From Thermoplasmata archaeon (GTDB taxonomy: Archaea; Thermoplasmatota; Thermoplasmata; Lutacidiplasmatales; UBA184), in contig JASHPV010000062.1 of assembly GCA_030037875.1 (NCBI GenBank), forward strand, positions 1-10,007: a stretch of 10,007 nt of DNA. The letters run 5' to 3'. The notes under the pieces are model-generated. The model was not told where the DNA came from, made no database searches, and was given only the letters and a program-made list of their open reading frames with translations. The position numbers and the translations under genes were made by a program. The first letter of the stretch is position 1, and every line of letters begins with the position of its first letter. Of the stretch, positions 1 to 7,352 are shown in pieces.

Positions 1-60
1 GCCGTTGCGATTCAATACGCTTTGAAACGTCCTCGCCCTTTCTGGACCCGTGGTCGCTAG
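1..60 (+). CDS. possible C-terminal end of a plus-strand gene (partial)
   Basis: Frame 1 is open from the first base to a TAG at 58-60 and encodes 19 residues ending in a basic tail (ALKRPRPFWTRGR). The arrangement would be sensible: the gene would end 15 bases before the stop of the convergent gene at 76. The tail is too short to identify, and a 19-codon open frame can easily occur by chance in GC-rich DNA. The bases before the window are needed to decide. Confidence 0.3.
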   Translation, partial: AVAIQYALKRPRPFWTRGR

Positions 61-75
61 GTCCAAGCCGGTACC

Positions 76-585
76 CTAGGAAATGGGTCCAGAACATGAC
101 CCTCGTGACGAGAGCACTGAGAATGAATCTCCGACCAAGGTAGAAGGCGTCGAACCGGAATAGAACAGCGAGAGAGTGTCTTGGCTCTGCAGGGGCGTCG
201 TGGCGCTGAAACCGGGTTCGTACGCCCACCCGATTCCGATCGTGAACACCGCCTGCACCAAACTCAACGGCGTCGCGACTGTGACACCGGCTCCGGCGGG
301 AAGTGGGACCGCTGATCCATTGGGGAAAGTGAGCTTGAATGAAATGATACCTAACGAGAAGCAATCATCGGCCACAATGACTGTGAAGTTGTACCAGTGG
401 TTCAATCCCTTGGTGGTGTCGCCGGAGCCTTCAAAGGTCAGAGGGGGCGCTTGGAGCGTTCGGATCCCGGTTGCACAGTTATTCGATGGAACCGCTCGTG
501 GCGCCAGTTCGACCACACTAACGACAACCAGCGAGACCGCGATCGCAACCCCCACGATCGCTGCGACTCGCCAGGTCCTCTTCAT
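76..585 (-). CDS. small secreted or membrane-anchored hypothetical protein
   Basis: This is a 169-residue protein of unknown function. The frame can also begin at a TTG at 588, but the adjacent ATG at 585 is the natural start and gives MKRTWRVAAIVGV. The N terminus is a classic export signal or membrane anchor: Lys and Arg at residues 2, 3 and 6, then a hydrophobic helix to about residue 27. The rest looks extracellular, rich in Ser, Thr, Gly and Pro and likely to be beta-sheet. It has sequons NFT and NGS and four Cys (in NNCATG, DDCFS and GSCSG) that could form disulfides. No lipobox, catalytic motif or C-terminal anchor is visible. No Shine-Dalgarno sequence precedes the ATG, so leaderless translation is possible. 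It reads in the same direction as the gene ending at 840, but the gap of about 250 bases argues for its own promoter. I do not recognise the family. Confidence 0.7.
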   Translation of the reverse strand: MKRTWRVAAIVGVAIAVSLVVVSVVELAPRAVPSNNCATGIRTLQAPPLTFEGSGDTTKGLNHWYNFTVIVADDCFSLGIISFKLTFPNGSAVPLPAGAGVTVATPLSLVQAVFTIGIGWAYEPGFSATTPLQSQDTLSLFYSGSTPSTLVGDSFSVLSSRGSCSGPIS

Positions 586-839
586 CAATCAATGAAGCGC
601 CCCGCACGTACATGTGGGCATCGTCGCGTCGAACTCGGCCCGGTATCCGTTCACGGGCCATCGACTACCGCGCCAGCCCACAAGTCAGAATCGAAAACCA
701 CGGGTGAACGGTCCTTTCCCCGTTACCAATCGCACATCTCTCGTGTCCGCTTTGCGGCATTCGTGCTTTTTGGATGTCGGCCCAAAGCATCCACCGACCC
801 GCCCGGTTTTCTATCGCAGGGTCCTCGAGACGGAGGCAA
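586..839. other. intergenic region between two minus-strand genes
   Basis: No convincing gene lies here. The short plus-strand frames crossing it have no ribosome binding site and run into the neighbouring minus-strand genes. It should hold the 3' end of the transcript of the gene ending at 840. A weak T-run in the minus-strand reading (GGTTTTCG, near 693-700) could act as a T-rich archaeal terminator. It should also hold the promoter of the secreted protein gene, but I see no clear TATA box about 25 bases before 585. Confidence 0.4.
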
Positions 840-2390
840 CTACGCATCACTCCGCGTACCCCACTCGGCGACACCGGCGGCGAGGAAGAGCCGGTTGAGC
901 GCGTCGTGATACGCGTCGGGTGGCGCCGCCAACGTCGCGCGGGCCGCGTCGCTGAGGAAGGTGCCGAACTTCTGCTCGCTTTCGGAAAACTGCCACATGT
1001 GGCTCTGCGCCCGCCCCAGCGCGAGCAGGAGCGCAAATGCGAGTCCGCGAATGTTCCCTTCACGGGGAAGTAACTCGAACAACGTGCGTTCGGCGTCGAC
1101 CTCCCCGTGGGTCCGGTACGTACGCGCGACCCGGTCGACGTACTCGGCCTGCGGCGACAAGCCCCGGTAGCGTGGGAGCGCCTCGAGGACCTCGCGTTCC
1201 TCCCGGAGGCGCTGAACCCGCTTGAGGATCTCGGCGACCCGGCCCGGGGGAGCGCCGCGAAGTTCATCGATCAGTTTCTGTGATGCGTCGGCGTCTTCCA
1301 CGATCAAACGAACGATCGCCTCCGCGTGCGCGGGCCACAGTTGCTCGAGTGCCTGGCCGGCGGTCGCCCGGTCGATGGAAAAGTATCCGGGGACCCGGCG
1401 GAGCACGCTCTCCAAGGCGCGCCGTTCAACCGGCGTCGGATGGAGTTCGGTAAGGAAGGCATCCAGATTGCTGCCGTAGCAGATACCGTTCGCGACGAAG
1501 GTCGGCCGCGAGGTTCGCTCGATACGCGGACGCAGCTCCCCAAGGTACTCCCGCAGCAAATCCCCGTCCCCCAGCCGCCCTTTCTCGTACAATTGTCGGA
1601 GGCCGCGGGGGAGTTCGGGGAGGTGTGCGTGGACGCAGTCCGGGCCGCCGTGACAGCGAACATTGAGTGCGGCAGCCACGGGGAATGCCGCCCCGGGATC
1701 GGGTACGGCTATTCCGTCGGACAAGCTCGAAAGCAGGTGACGGTCGGACTTGGCGCACCGTTCGCACACCCGGAACCGGGTCCCGGCGCCCGGCCAACCG
1801 ACCTCGAGGTACGGCCGGGGTTCGCTCTCCGCCAACTGCGTGCACACAAACTGAGAATGTTGGGGATCGGCGACGAGCCGATAGGGAAGTCCCGCAATCT
1901 TCGATGCCCGGAACTCGGAGGGCGGCTCGGGGGACCGACCCGTGCACCACAGCCGGTCCGCTGTGGCGAAGAAATGGAACCCCTTGCGCGTCCAATCGAG
2001 ATAGCCGAGGAGAAGGCGTTCTGGATCATCCGAATGTTGTACGGCCACTTCCGTCTCCGGCTCGGTCCGAGCGAGTGGCGCATACGGAATGGAACCGTTC
2101 GGAAGAGGGAACGTCGCGACCACGATGGCCTCCGGGGCTAGGTAGAACTTGAGGAGCCCCGCGTAGGCGCGCGCGAGCGGGTCGCCCCGCCGCGCTAGCC
2201 GTTCGAGAGTTCCCGTCTCGTCGCGGGCAGCACGGACCTCTTCGAGCTCGGACCTCAGCCGATCGAATCGATCCGGTGGACAGTCGGCCGTCAGTTTCGG
2301 GAGGAGTGGCTCGACCGAGCCGCGCAGCGATTTGGCGCGATCGATCAAATCCTCTTTTCGGACAGCCGAAATTCGACGGAGCCGGGCCAT
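840..2390 (-). CDS. orphan 516-residue protein with a Cys/His cluster
   Basis: I do not recognise this soluble protein. The open frame begins at a TTG at 2408, but the ATG at 2390 is the better start (MARLRR) and gives 516 residues. The N-terminal 80 residues are charged and helical. Residues about 85-205 look alpha/beta with strand-like segments (IVVATFPL, RPYLEVGW). A probable metal site follows: C209-x2-C212 and then C246, C252, H254 and H256 in CHGGPDCVHAH. The C-terminal half, from about residue 260, is almost entirely helical and resembles helical repeats, with a charged coiled-coil-like stretch near 388-403. There is no signal peptide or membrane segment, so it is presumably cytoplasmic. 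No enzyme signature is visible. The Cys/His site could be structural zinc. The gene is divergent from the exporter at 2605, and no functional link between them can be inferred. Its length and GC-rich third positions make it a confident gene. Confidence 0.8.
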   Translation of the reverse strand: MARLRRISAVRKEDLIDRAKSLRGSVEPLLPKLTADCPPDRFDRLRSELEEVRAARDETGTLERLARRGDPLARAYAGLLKFYLAPEAIVVATFPLPNGSIPYAPLARTEPETEVAVQHSDDPERLLLGYLDWTRKGFHFFATADRLWCTGRSPEPPSEFRASKIAGLPYRLVADPQHSQFVCTQLAESEPRPYLEVGWPGAGTRFRVCERCAKSDRHLLSSLSDGIAVPDPGAAFPVAAALNVRCHGGPDCVHAHLPELPRGLRQLYEKGRLGDGDLLREYLGELRPRIERTSRPTFVANGICYGSNLDAFLTELHPTPVERRALESVLRRVPGYFSIDRATAGQALEQLWPAHAEAIVRLIVEDADASQKLIDELRGAPPGRVAEILKRVQRLREEREVLEALPRYRGLSPQAEYVDRVARTYRTHGEVDAERTLFELLPREGNIRGLAFALLLALGRAQSHMWQFSESEQKFGTFLSDAARATLAAPPDAYHDALNRLFLAAGVAEWGTRSDA

Positions 2391-2416
2391 ACTGGATTCC
2401 CGCGACAAGGACCTTG

Positions 2417-2427
2417 GTCAATATCAG
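2417..2427 (-). promoter_or_regulatory. weak candidate TATA element for the gene starting at 2390
   Basis: Read on the minus strand this is CTGATATTGAC, the most AT-rich patch upstream of the ATG at 2390. Its centre lies about 32 bases before that ATG, which would allow an archaeal promoter with a leader of only a few bases. That fits the absence of a Shine-Dalgarno sequence. The match to the archaeal TATA consensus is poor. Confidence 0.25.
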
Positions 2428-2591
2428 GGTTCTCGGACGTCGGGGACATCTCCCGGCCCGGCGACGATCGCCTCGGATTACCGGACGGACAGCAAAGGTA
2501 TAGACTCTCCAATTTGCTCGATACTTTGCAACGCCGCATCCGGGGGTCTGCGAACGCCGTAGAATGTCCCGAGGTGGGGATGCTGCAGCGT

Positions 2592-2598
2592 GGAGGAG
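2592..2598 (+). promoter_or_regulatory. Shine-Dalgarno site that sets the exporter start
   Basis: GGAGGAG lies six bases before the GTG at 2605, ideal spacing for pairing with the 3' end of 16S rRNA. The longest frame starts at another GTG at 2590, but that choice would place this purine run inside the coding sequence and leave the gene with no ribosome binding site. I therefore start the exporter at 2605. Confidence 0.75.
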
Positions 2599-2604
2599 CT
2601 ATCG

Positions 2605-5600
2605 GTGAGCAGCCCGGCCAGTGTTCGTCGGCCTACGGTCGCCGGCTCCCGCGTATTCAGTGCCCTAGGACGTGCCGTCGTGCGTCATCCATGGTACCCG
2701 ATCATCTTCTGGATCCTCCTGCTCGTCATCGCGATCCCCGCCATCATCCACGTCGACTCGGTTACGACCAACTCCGCCACGACGCTGCCCAGCAACGCCC
2801 CTAGCGTCCTCGCCCAGAACAAGATCGACCAGCTTTTCCCGTCTGAAGGCGGAGGCTCCGACACTTTCGTTCTGTTGACCGGCCCGGGAGTGGGCGCCGC
2901 GAGCGGTCAATCGACGGTTCTCGCCGTCGACAATGCCTTGGAGAACGATTCTCGGCTCACGGACGTCAGCTCCGTCAGTTCTCTCTATTCGGCGTACCAA
3001 GGGTACCTTGATGGCGAAGCTCGTCTCGCACTCGGATTTTTGCATGTAGCGCTGGGTGCGAGCCCCTCTCTACCTGCGGCGGTCAACGACTCCGCCGCGT
3101 TCGTTTGGGGTCCCCCCGCCCTCTACGACAGCGTGTGGCTGAATCTCGTTCTCAACGAATCCGTTCCGTCCACCGAAGCGAACGCGCCTGCCTTCAATCA
3201 AACATGGGGCATGCTGTCGGCCGAGGCCCCCGAAACCCTTCCGGTTCTTGCGGCCTTCTATAATGGCACCGCCTCCGGACCCGGGTTCAACTCAACGACG
3301 ACGTCGACCTGCTGGTCCTCCGCCCCGGAAAGCCGCCTCGTGGCGTGTTCCGACCTGGCCGGCAGGGCATCGCTGCCGGCCGCCATCGCTCAGCTCTTCC
3401 CGGGCACGGCGAACCAGAGCCTGCCGCTGTTCCTGCTCCAGAACCTCGGAATCGAGAACTACACCCTCGAATCTTCCCTGCACAACGCTACGGTCAACTA
3501 TCTCGCCGTCACGACGGGTATGCCCGCCGACTGGCTGGGCGCCGTCTGGAGCGAGTACCCTAGCGGGACCGCGAGTTCCGGGGCCGTAATCACGTGGACG
3601 ACCGCCATCGCTGACGCCTCGCCCTCACTCTATCCGCTGCCCGTTCCTGCCGCGCTCAGCTCCTCGTTCGTGAGTCCCAATGGCGACGCTACGATCATCG
3701 TGGTGGGGTTCACCGTTTCCGACGGCTACACCGCTCCGAACGGATCCACTCCGGTCTACGACGATCTGGCCCAGATCAATTCGATCGTTCCCCCCGTCCT
3801 TCATCAGGTCAATCCCTCGGGAACGATCCAGTACTACCAGACCGGACCGAGCTACCTCGATGACAACGAGAACCATCTCCTCAGCTCGAACCTGGTGATC
3901 ATTCTCCCGCTCACCGTGACCGTACTGATCCTGATCACCATCCTCTATTTCCGGGCCCCAGGAGCGCCTCTCGTAACGTTCACGTCGATCGGCATCGCCC
4001 TGGGACTGGGACTCGCCGCCGTATACCTGGTCGGGAAGTACGTGACGCAATTCGATGTCACGAGCATCACCCTCGTCGACACATTCGTACTGGGCGTGGG
4101 AACCGATTATTCGGTGTTCCTCGTCGCCCGGTACCGGGAAGAGCTCATCCACGGCGCCGATCCGAAGCAGGCTGTCGTCACCACCGTCACCTGGGCTGGG
4201 GAAAGCATCGGAACGAGCGGCGTGACCGTCATCGTCGCGACGGTCGCGATGGCGTTCAGCGGAATCGGCCTGCTGAGCCAGTGGGGCATCGCACTGTCCC
4301 TGGCCGTCACGATTACCCTGCTGCTGGCCCTAACGGTCACCCCGGCGCTCCTTGTCCTGGTCGGTCCTCGCCTGTTCTGGCCGTACACGGGCAAGCGGTT
4401 CGCGGCTCAGGCCGAACGTACCCGAACGGCCCAAGCCTCGGGCCGAACCTACTTCGCCCGTGCGGGGCGCATCGCGACCCAACACCCCAAGGCCGTCATC
4501 GGGGTGATCCTCCTCGTATCCGTTCCCCTGATCTTCGTCGCCCTGAATGTGCCTCTGTCGTACAATTTCTATGCGCAGCTTCCGAGCGATCAACCCGCGG
4601 CGCAGGGGCTGCATCATCTCGAGAGCGAGTTCGGCCCCGGGTACGTGTTTCCCACGATCATCCTGGTCACCTTCGAGAAGCCGTTAGTGGTCGGTAACTC
4701 AACCAACGCGACCGAGTTCACCGATGTGAACACGATCCAGGGGATGATGAACCACACCGCCGGCATCACCTCGGCGGACTCTCTCACGGGCACCGGAGGC
4801 GCTCCGCTCTCCACCTGGCTCAATTTCTCGACGCTTCCCCCGGCCGAGCGGATCAATCTCGAAGGGGTCCTGCCCCAGTACATCGGCAGCGACAACCGGA
4901 CCGTCTGGTTCACGGTGACTCCGTCATCGGACGGGCTCTCGAACGCGGCGGTGTCGAGCCTGAACGCGATCGAGGCCAAACTGAGTTCGTTCGGCCAGCA
5001 GCACCCGGAAGTGCGGGCGGTGTACTATGGGGGCGGCTCCTCCACCATCAAGGACCTGGCCGTTCAGACCGCCGCTGCGACGGAACGCATGATCATCGCG
5101 GCCACGATCGGTCTGTTCCTCGTGCTCTTCCTCGTCCTGGGCTCTCTCGCCATCCCGCCCATGGCCTTGGCGTCCATCGGCCTGTCAATCTCGTGGTCGT
5201 ACGCCATCACCTATCTCCTCCTCGGCAAGCTTCAGGGTGTGCCGATTTTCTTCTTCGTACCGACGATCCTGTTCGTACTGATCCTGGGTCTCGGTATGGA
5301 TTACAACGTGTTCATCCTGACCCGGGTCCGGGAGGAACGGGGGAAGTCCTACGGCACGCCGCGGCCCATCGTGCAGGCCATCACTTACACAGGGGGGGTG
5401 ATCACCGCCGCCGCGGTGATTCTCGCGACGGCGTTCTTGGTACTGGGCACGAGCAGTTTCACCTTGCTCGAAGCGATCGGTCTCGCGGTCGGCCTGGCGA
5501 TCATCCTCGACGCGATGGTGGTTCGGACCTACCTTGTTCCCGCGGCTCTCGCCTGGGGGAAGGGGGGTATGTGGTGGGGTCCCGAGCGACTACAGAGGGT

Positions 5601-5661
5601 TCGTACTCCCCCGACGGAAGCCCCGCCAAACGCGGCGGAGAGGGCCGACCCGCCGCGATAG
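2605..5661 (+). CDS. MMPL/RND-superfamily exporter with enlarged outer domain
   Basis: This is a 1018-residue inner-membrane transporter of the MMPL family, proton-driven relatives of RND pumps that export lipids or other hydrophobic compounds. The topology is classic. Helix 1 lies at residues about 30-50. A large outer loop runs from about 51 to 428, followed by five helices and a short cytoplasmic linker. Helix 7 is near 630-648, a second outer loop runs from about 650 to 828, and five more helices complete the protein. Each half carries the family signature with the Asp-Tyr pair expected in proton relay: GTDYSVF with D501 and Y502, and GMDYNVF with D899 and Y900. The first outer loop is about twice the second and holds the only two cysteines I see (C236 and C248), which could form a disulfide. 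All 15 N-x-S/T sequons lie in the outer loops, fitting an archaeal glycosylated surface domain. The substrate is unknown. No regulator gene is adjacent. Confidence 0.93.
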   Translation: MSSPASVRRPTVAGSRVFSALGRAVVRHPWYPIIFWILLLVIAIPAIIHVDSVTTNSATTLPSNAPSVLAQNKIDQLFPSEGGGSDTFVLLTGPGVGAASGQSTVLAVDNALENDSRLTDVSSVSSLYSAYQGYLDGEARLALGFLHVALGASPSLPAAVNDSAAFVWGPPALYDSVWLNLVLNESVPSTEANAPAFNQTWGMLSAEAPETLPVLAAFYNGTASGPGFNSTTTSTCWSSAPESRLVACSDLAGRASLPAAIAQLFPGTANQSLPLFLLQNLGIENYTLESSLHNATVNYLAVTTGMPADWLGAVWSEYPSGTASSGAVITWTTAIADASPSLYPLPVPAALSSSFVSPNGDATIIVVGFTVSDGYTAPNGSTPVYDDLAQINSIVPPVLHQVNPSGTIQYYQTGPSYLDDNENHLLSSNLVIILPLTVTVLILITILYFRAPGAPLVTFTSIGIALGLGLAAVYLVGKYVTQFDVTSITLVDTFVLGVGTDYSVFLVARYREELIHGADPKQAVVTTVTWAGESIGTSGVTVIVATVAMAFSGIGLLSQWGIALSLAVTITLLLALTVTPALLVLVGPRLFWPYTGKRFAAQAERTRTAQASGRTYFARAGRIATQHPKAVIGVILLVSVPLIFVALNVPLSYNFYAQLPSDQPAAQGLHHLESEFGPGYVFPTIILVTFEKPLVVGNSTNATEFTDVNTIQGMMNHTAGITSADSLTGTGGAPLSTWLNFSTLPPAERINLEGVLPQYIGSDNRTVWFTVTPSSDGLSNAAVSSLNAIEAKLSSFGQQHPEVRAVYYGGGSSTIKDLAVQTAAATERMIIAATIGLFLVLFLVLGSLAIPPMALASIGLSISWSYAITYLLLGKLQGVPIFFFVPTILFVLILGLGMDYNVFILTRVREERGKSYGTPRPIVQAITYTGGVITAAAVILATAFLVLGTSSFTLLEAIGLAVGLAIILDAMVVRTYLVPAALAWGKGGMWWGPERLQRVRTPPTEAPPNAAERADPPR

Positions 5662-5809
5662 AAGACTCGCCTCACTCGAGGCCTCCGCGGCGTGTCCCAG
5701 TAACCCCTCGTTCCACTGGAGATTCTCTCATGGCGTCAGCCCTTCGTCCGCCTTAGTTCTCTGAGGGGGAACGGGTCCGTACCCCTATCCTTCCTGTGGA
5801 ACAAGCCCC
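5662..5809. other. intergenic region after the exporter
   Basis: About 150 bases with no supported gene. Short pyrimidine-rich patches (TTAGTTCTCT near 5754-5763) could serve as a weak T-rich terminator for the exporter transcript. No stem-loop followed by a U-run is evident. Confidence 0.35.
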
Positions 5810-5817
5810 TTTATGTA
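5810..5817 (+). promoter_or_regulatory. TATA box for the small-gene pair
   Basis: TTTATGTA, preceded by the purine-containing GAACAAGC, which could act as a BRE. It is an AT-rich island in GC-rich surroundings. Its centre is about 34 bases before the ATG at 5848. An archaeal initiation distance of about 26 bases would put the transcript start near 5839-5840, leaving an 8-9 base leader containing most of a G-rich run (5837-5842) that could be a weak ribosome binding site. Confidence 0.5.
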
Positions 5818-5847
5818 CGACATCCGTCTGACAAACGGGGGGCGGCC

Positions 5848-6009
5848 ATGTCGGAGCAAAAGACCGACGCAATCCCCCTCGCCGCGCTCGGCGTGATCGG
5901 CCGAGTGGACCACGAGGCGGACCTTCCCTTAGCATACATTCCTCGCATTCCTCGAGGCCCTTCGTACCGCGACGTCATCGAGCGCGCGGTGGGCTGGTCG
6001 CGGCGATGA
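5848..6009 (+). CDS. small protein of 53 residues, first gene of an overlapping pair
   Basis: The frame starts with ATG and encodes MSEQKTDAIPLAALGVIGRV and a further 33 residues, ending in VGWSRR. Support for a real gene comes from three things: the TATA-like box at 5810-5817 at promoter distance, the G-rich run before the start, and the stop codon sitting inside an ATGA with the start of the next gene, the usual sign of translational coupling. Third codon positions are G or C in 40 of 53 codons. The protein is soluble, has no Cys, and contains a Pro/Arg stretch (YIPRIPRGPSY) followed by a likely short helix (RDVIERAV). I do not recognise a family. A minus-strand frame opposite is rich in Arg, Gly and Pro and looks like a shadow. 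Confidence 0.6.
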   Translation: MSEQKTDAIPLAALGVIGRVDHEADLPLAYIPRIPRGPSYRDVIERAVGWSRR

Positions 6010-6215
6010 GCGCGATCGCGGCATCGGAATCCATTCTTCCTCCGGTTCCAGAGCCCACGAGGAAGTTCCTCGGCGCCGGAACGCCGCGAGGTTACGGCCA
6101 CCGGCCTCGGCTCACGCCCGACGCGGCGGCGGCGTTCGCCACGTTCGTCGATTCGGCCCGGACCCGGGCCGGGCTCGAAGGCCGGACGCTCGTGTACACG
6201 GTGCGCTGGGGCTAG
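6006..6215 (+). CDS. small protein of 69 residues, second gene of an overlapping pair
   Basis: The ATG at 6006 overlaps the TGA of the preceding small gene (ATGA), so the two are very probably translated as a coupled operon. The protein begins MSAIAASESILPPVPEP. Its first 40 residues are Pro/Gly-rich and probably disordered. Residues about 37-52 form a likely amphipathic helix (TPDAAAAFATFVDSAR), followed by a short strand-like end (RTLVYTVRWG). It has no Cys, signal peptide or membrane helix. The TAG stop shares a CTAG with the stop of the convergent ribonuclease H gene, so the two genes abut exactly. The function is unknown. The close pairing suggests a two-subunit complex, but that is inference only. 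Confidence 0.6.
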   Translation: MSAIAASESILPPVPEPTRKFLGAGTPRGYGHRPRLTPDAAAAFATFVDSARTRAGLEGRTLVYTVRWG

Positions 6216-6781
6216 CCCGACTTCGTATCCGGCGGACCGGACGTATCGTCCGGCGACTCCTCCTCCTCGAGAGCCGGGACCACGGGCTGGGTCGGTCGAT
6301 ACCGGGCCGCGCGGGCCCACTCCTCCTCCAGGGCTTCTTTGGACAACTCGTCGGCGCGCGCATTGGCCTCTCGGGGAATCCAGACCCAGTCCACTTGTTC
6401 GAATTGTTTTCCGAGCCGGAGCGCGTGGGCGTGATACTCCTGGAGGTGCTTGGCCTTCACCTTGTACTGTCCCTGGAGCTGGCGAATCACCAGTTGGCTG
6501 TCGCCCATCACCCGAACGGGGCCCGAGTACTTTTGGTCCTTCAGCCACTCGAGAGCGCGAATCGCGGCCGTGTACTCGGCCACGTTGTTCGTGGCTCGTG
6601 GCGTCCACGGCATGACAGCCAATCCCTTTCCCTCCGTGCGGAGGCCGGGCCCTTCCACCGTGAACCCATAGGTCGCAACTCCTCCTCCTCGGGGTGGCTG
6701 GCAGGCTCCGTCAAAGTGGACGTGGACCGGAGCAGGAAGCACCGCGCGACCCCGTGGTAACCGAGAGTCGAGGTCGGTCAT
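6212..6781 (-). CDS. rnhA: ribonuclease HI
   Basis: The enzyme cleaves the RNA strand of RNA-DNA hybrids, removing primers and R-loops in the cytoplasm. The frame extends upstream to 6844, but the ATG at 6781 forms an ATGA with the TGA of the upstream gene and is the clear start, giving 189 residues. All four metal-binding acidic residues are in place: D24 in HFDGAC, E69 in NNVAEYTAA, D94 in MGDSQLV and D144 in ARADELS. The order and spacing are those of the RNase H fold. The core ends near residue 150. A C-terminal tail of about 35 residues (PALEEEESPDDTSG) is acidic, probably disordered and not part of the catalytic domain. No N-terminal hybrid-binding domain is present. It is the second gene of an operon with a membrane zinc-ribbon protein. 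The symbol follows bacterial usage for type 1 RNase H. Confidence 0.93.
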   Translation of the reverse strand: MTDLDSRLPRGRAVLPAPVHVHFDGACQPPRGGGVATYGFTVEGPGLRTEGKGLAVMPWTPRATNNVAEYTAAIRALEWLKDQKYSGPVRVMGDSQLVIRQLQGQYKVKAKHLQEYHAHALRLGKQFEQVDWVWIPREANARADELSKEALEEEWARAARYRPTQPVVPALEEEESPDDTSGPPDTKSG

Positions 6782-7302
6782 GCGCCCCCGCCAAGCCGGC
6801 GGACGCCCGCCGGCCTCACCCCGGAGGGACGGACCCGGGGGCAATTACATTGCGTCTCGTCGCGCACGCACGGGCCGCACCGAACCGCGCCGGCCAGGAA
6901 GAACAGCTGCTTCCCGCAGTTCCGACACAGACGGGGACGGCCGCACCGGGGGCAGTTGAGAATGTTCCACGGAATGGCCGTGTAGCAGAATCGGCAGTTG
7001 GACGGTTCCTTCGGGCCCGGCGCATAGCGAACGTGGCTGGGGGGAATTTGGGTGACGGCCTCCTCGGCCTTGCGCGACTCATCGACGATCGGGTTCCCCA
7101 AGAGGCCTCCCACCGTCGTCAGTCGAGGGTCCGGGGCGGTCGCGGCCTGGTAGAGGATGACGAGCCCGACGAGGAACAGGAATCCGGCGGCGTAGACCGC
7201 GTCGTTGACCTGGAAGGCCGACGTCACCAAGAACGGGATCGAAATCAGGAGGATCGAGACGATGACGAGGACGACCCCTACCAACGCCAGCGAGCGGTTC
7301 AT
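6778..7302 (-). CDS. membrane protein with two C-terminal zinc ribbons
   Basis: The protein has 174 residues and starts with ATG. Two membrane helices lie at residues about 5-27 and 35-54, forming an N-terminal hairpin. A linker follows, then a cysteine-rich domain with the pattern C103-x2-C106, C117-x2-C120, C126-x2-C129 and C142-x2-C145. This is two successive four-cysteine zinc-ribbon sites, each made from two knuckles. An extra C152-x-C154 and a basic, Pro/Gly-rich tail end the protein. The ribbons probably face the cytoplasm. Such ribbons can bind nucleic acid or protein, and nothing here says which. The stop overlaps the start of ribonuclease H in an ATGA, so the two are co-transcribed and probably coupled. 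A functional link to RNA-DNA hybrids is possible but unproven. A TATA-like element lies upstream at 7353-7361. Confidence 0.8.
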   Translation of the reverse strand: MNRSLALVGVVLVIVSILLISIPFLVTSAFQVNDAVYAAGFLFLVGLVILYQAATAPDPRLTTVGGLLGNPIVDESRKAEEAVTQIPPSHVRYAPGPKEPSNCRFCYTAIPWNILNCPRCGRPRLCRNCGKQLFFLAGAVRCGPCVRDETQCNCPRVRPSGVRPAGVRRLGGGA

Positions 7303-7352
7303 CGAGAATCGCGAGCCAGCACCCGGCTCGCCGTGAGTATGGGTGGAGCCGT

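Noticed and set aside
1326..2141. Plus-strand 271-codon open frame opposite the 516-residue orphan gene
   Set aside because: GC-rich antisense frame with no ribosome binding site and a composition dominated by Arg, Gly and Pro. The minus-strand frame is longer and protein-like, with ordered hydrophobic and helical segments.
5811..6608. Minus-strand 265-codon open frame covering the small gene pair and part of ribonuclease H
   Set aside because: Overlaps ribonuclease H in another frame on the same strand. It is low-complexity (Arg, Gly, Pro, Ser) and has no recognisable fold, while the opposite small genes have promoter and overlap evidence.
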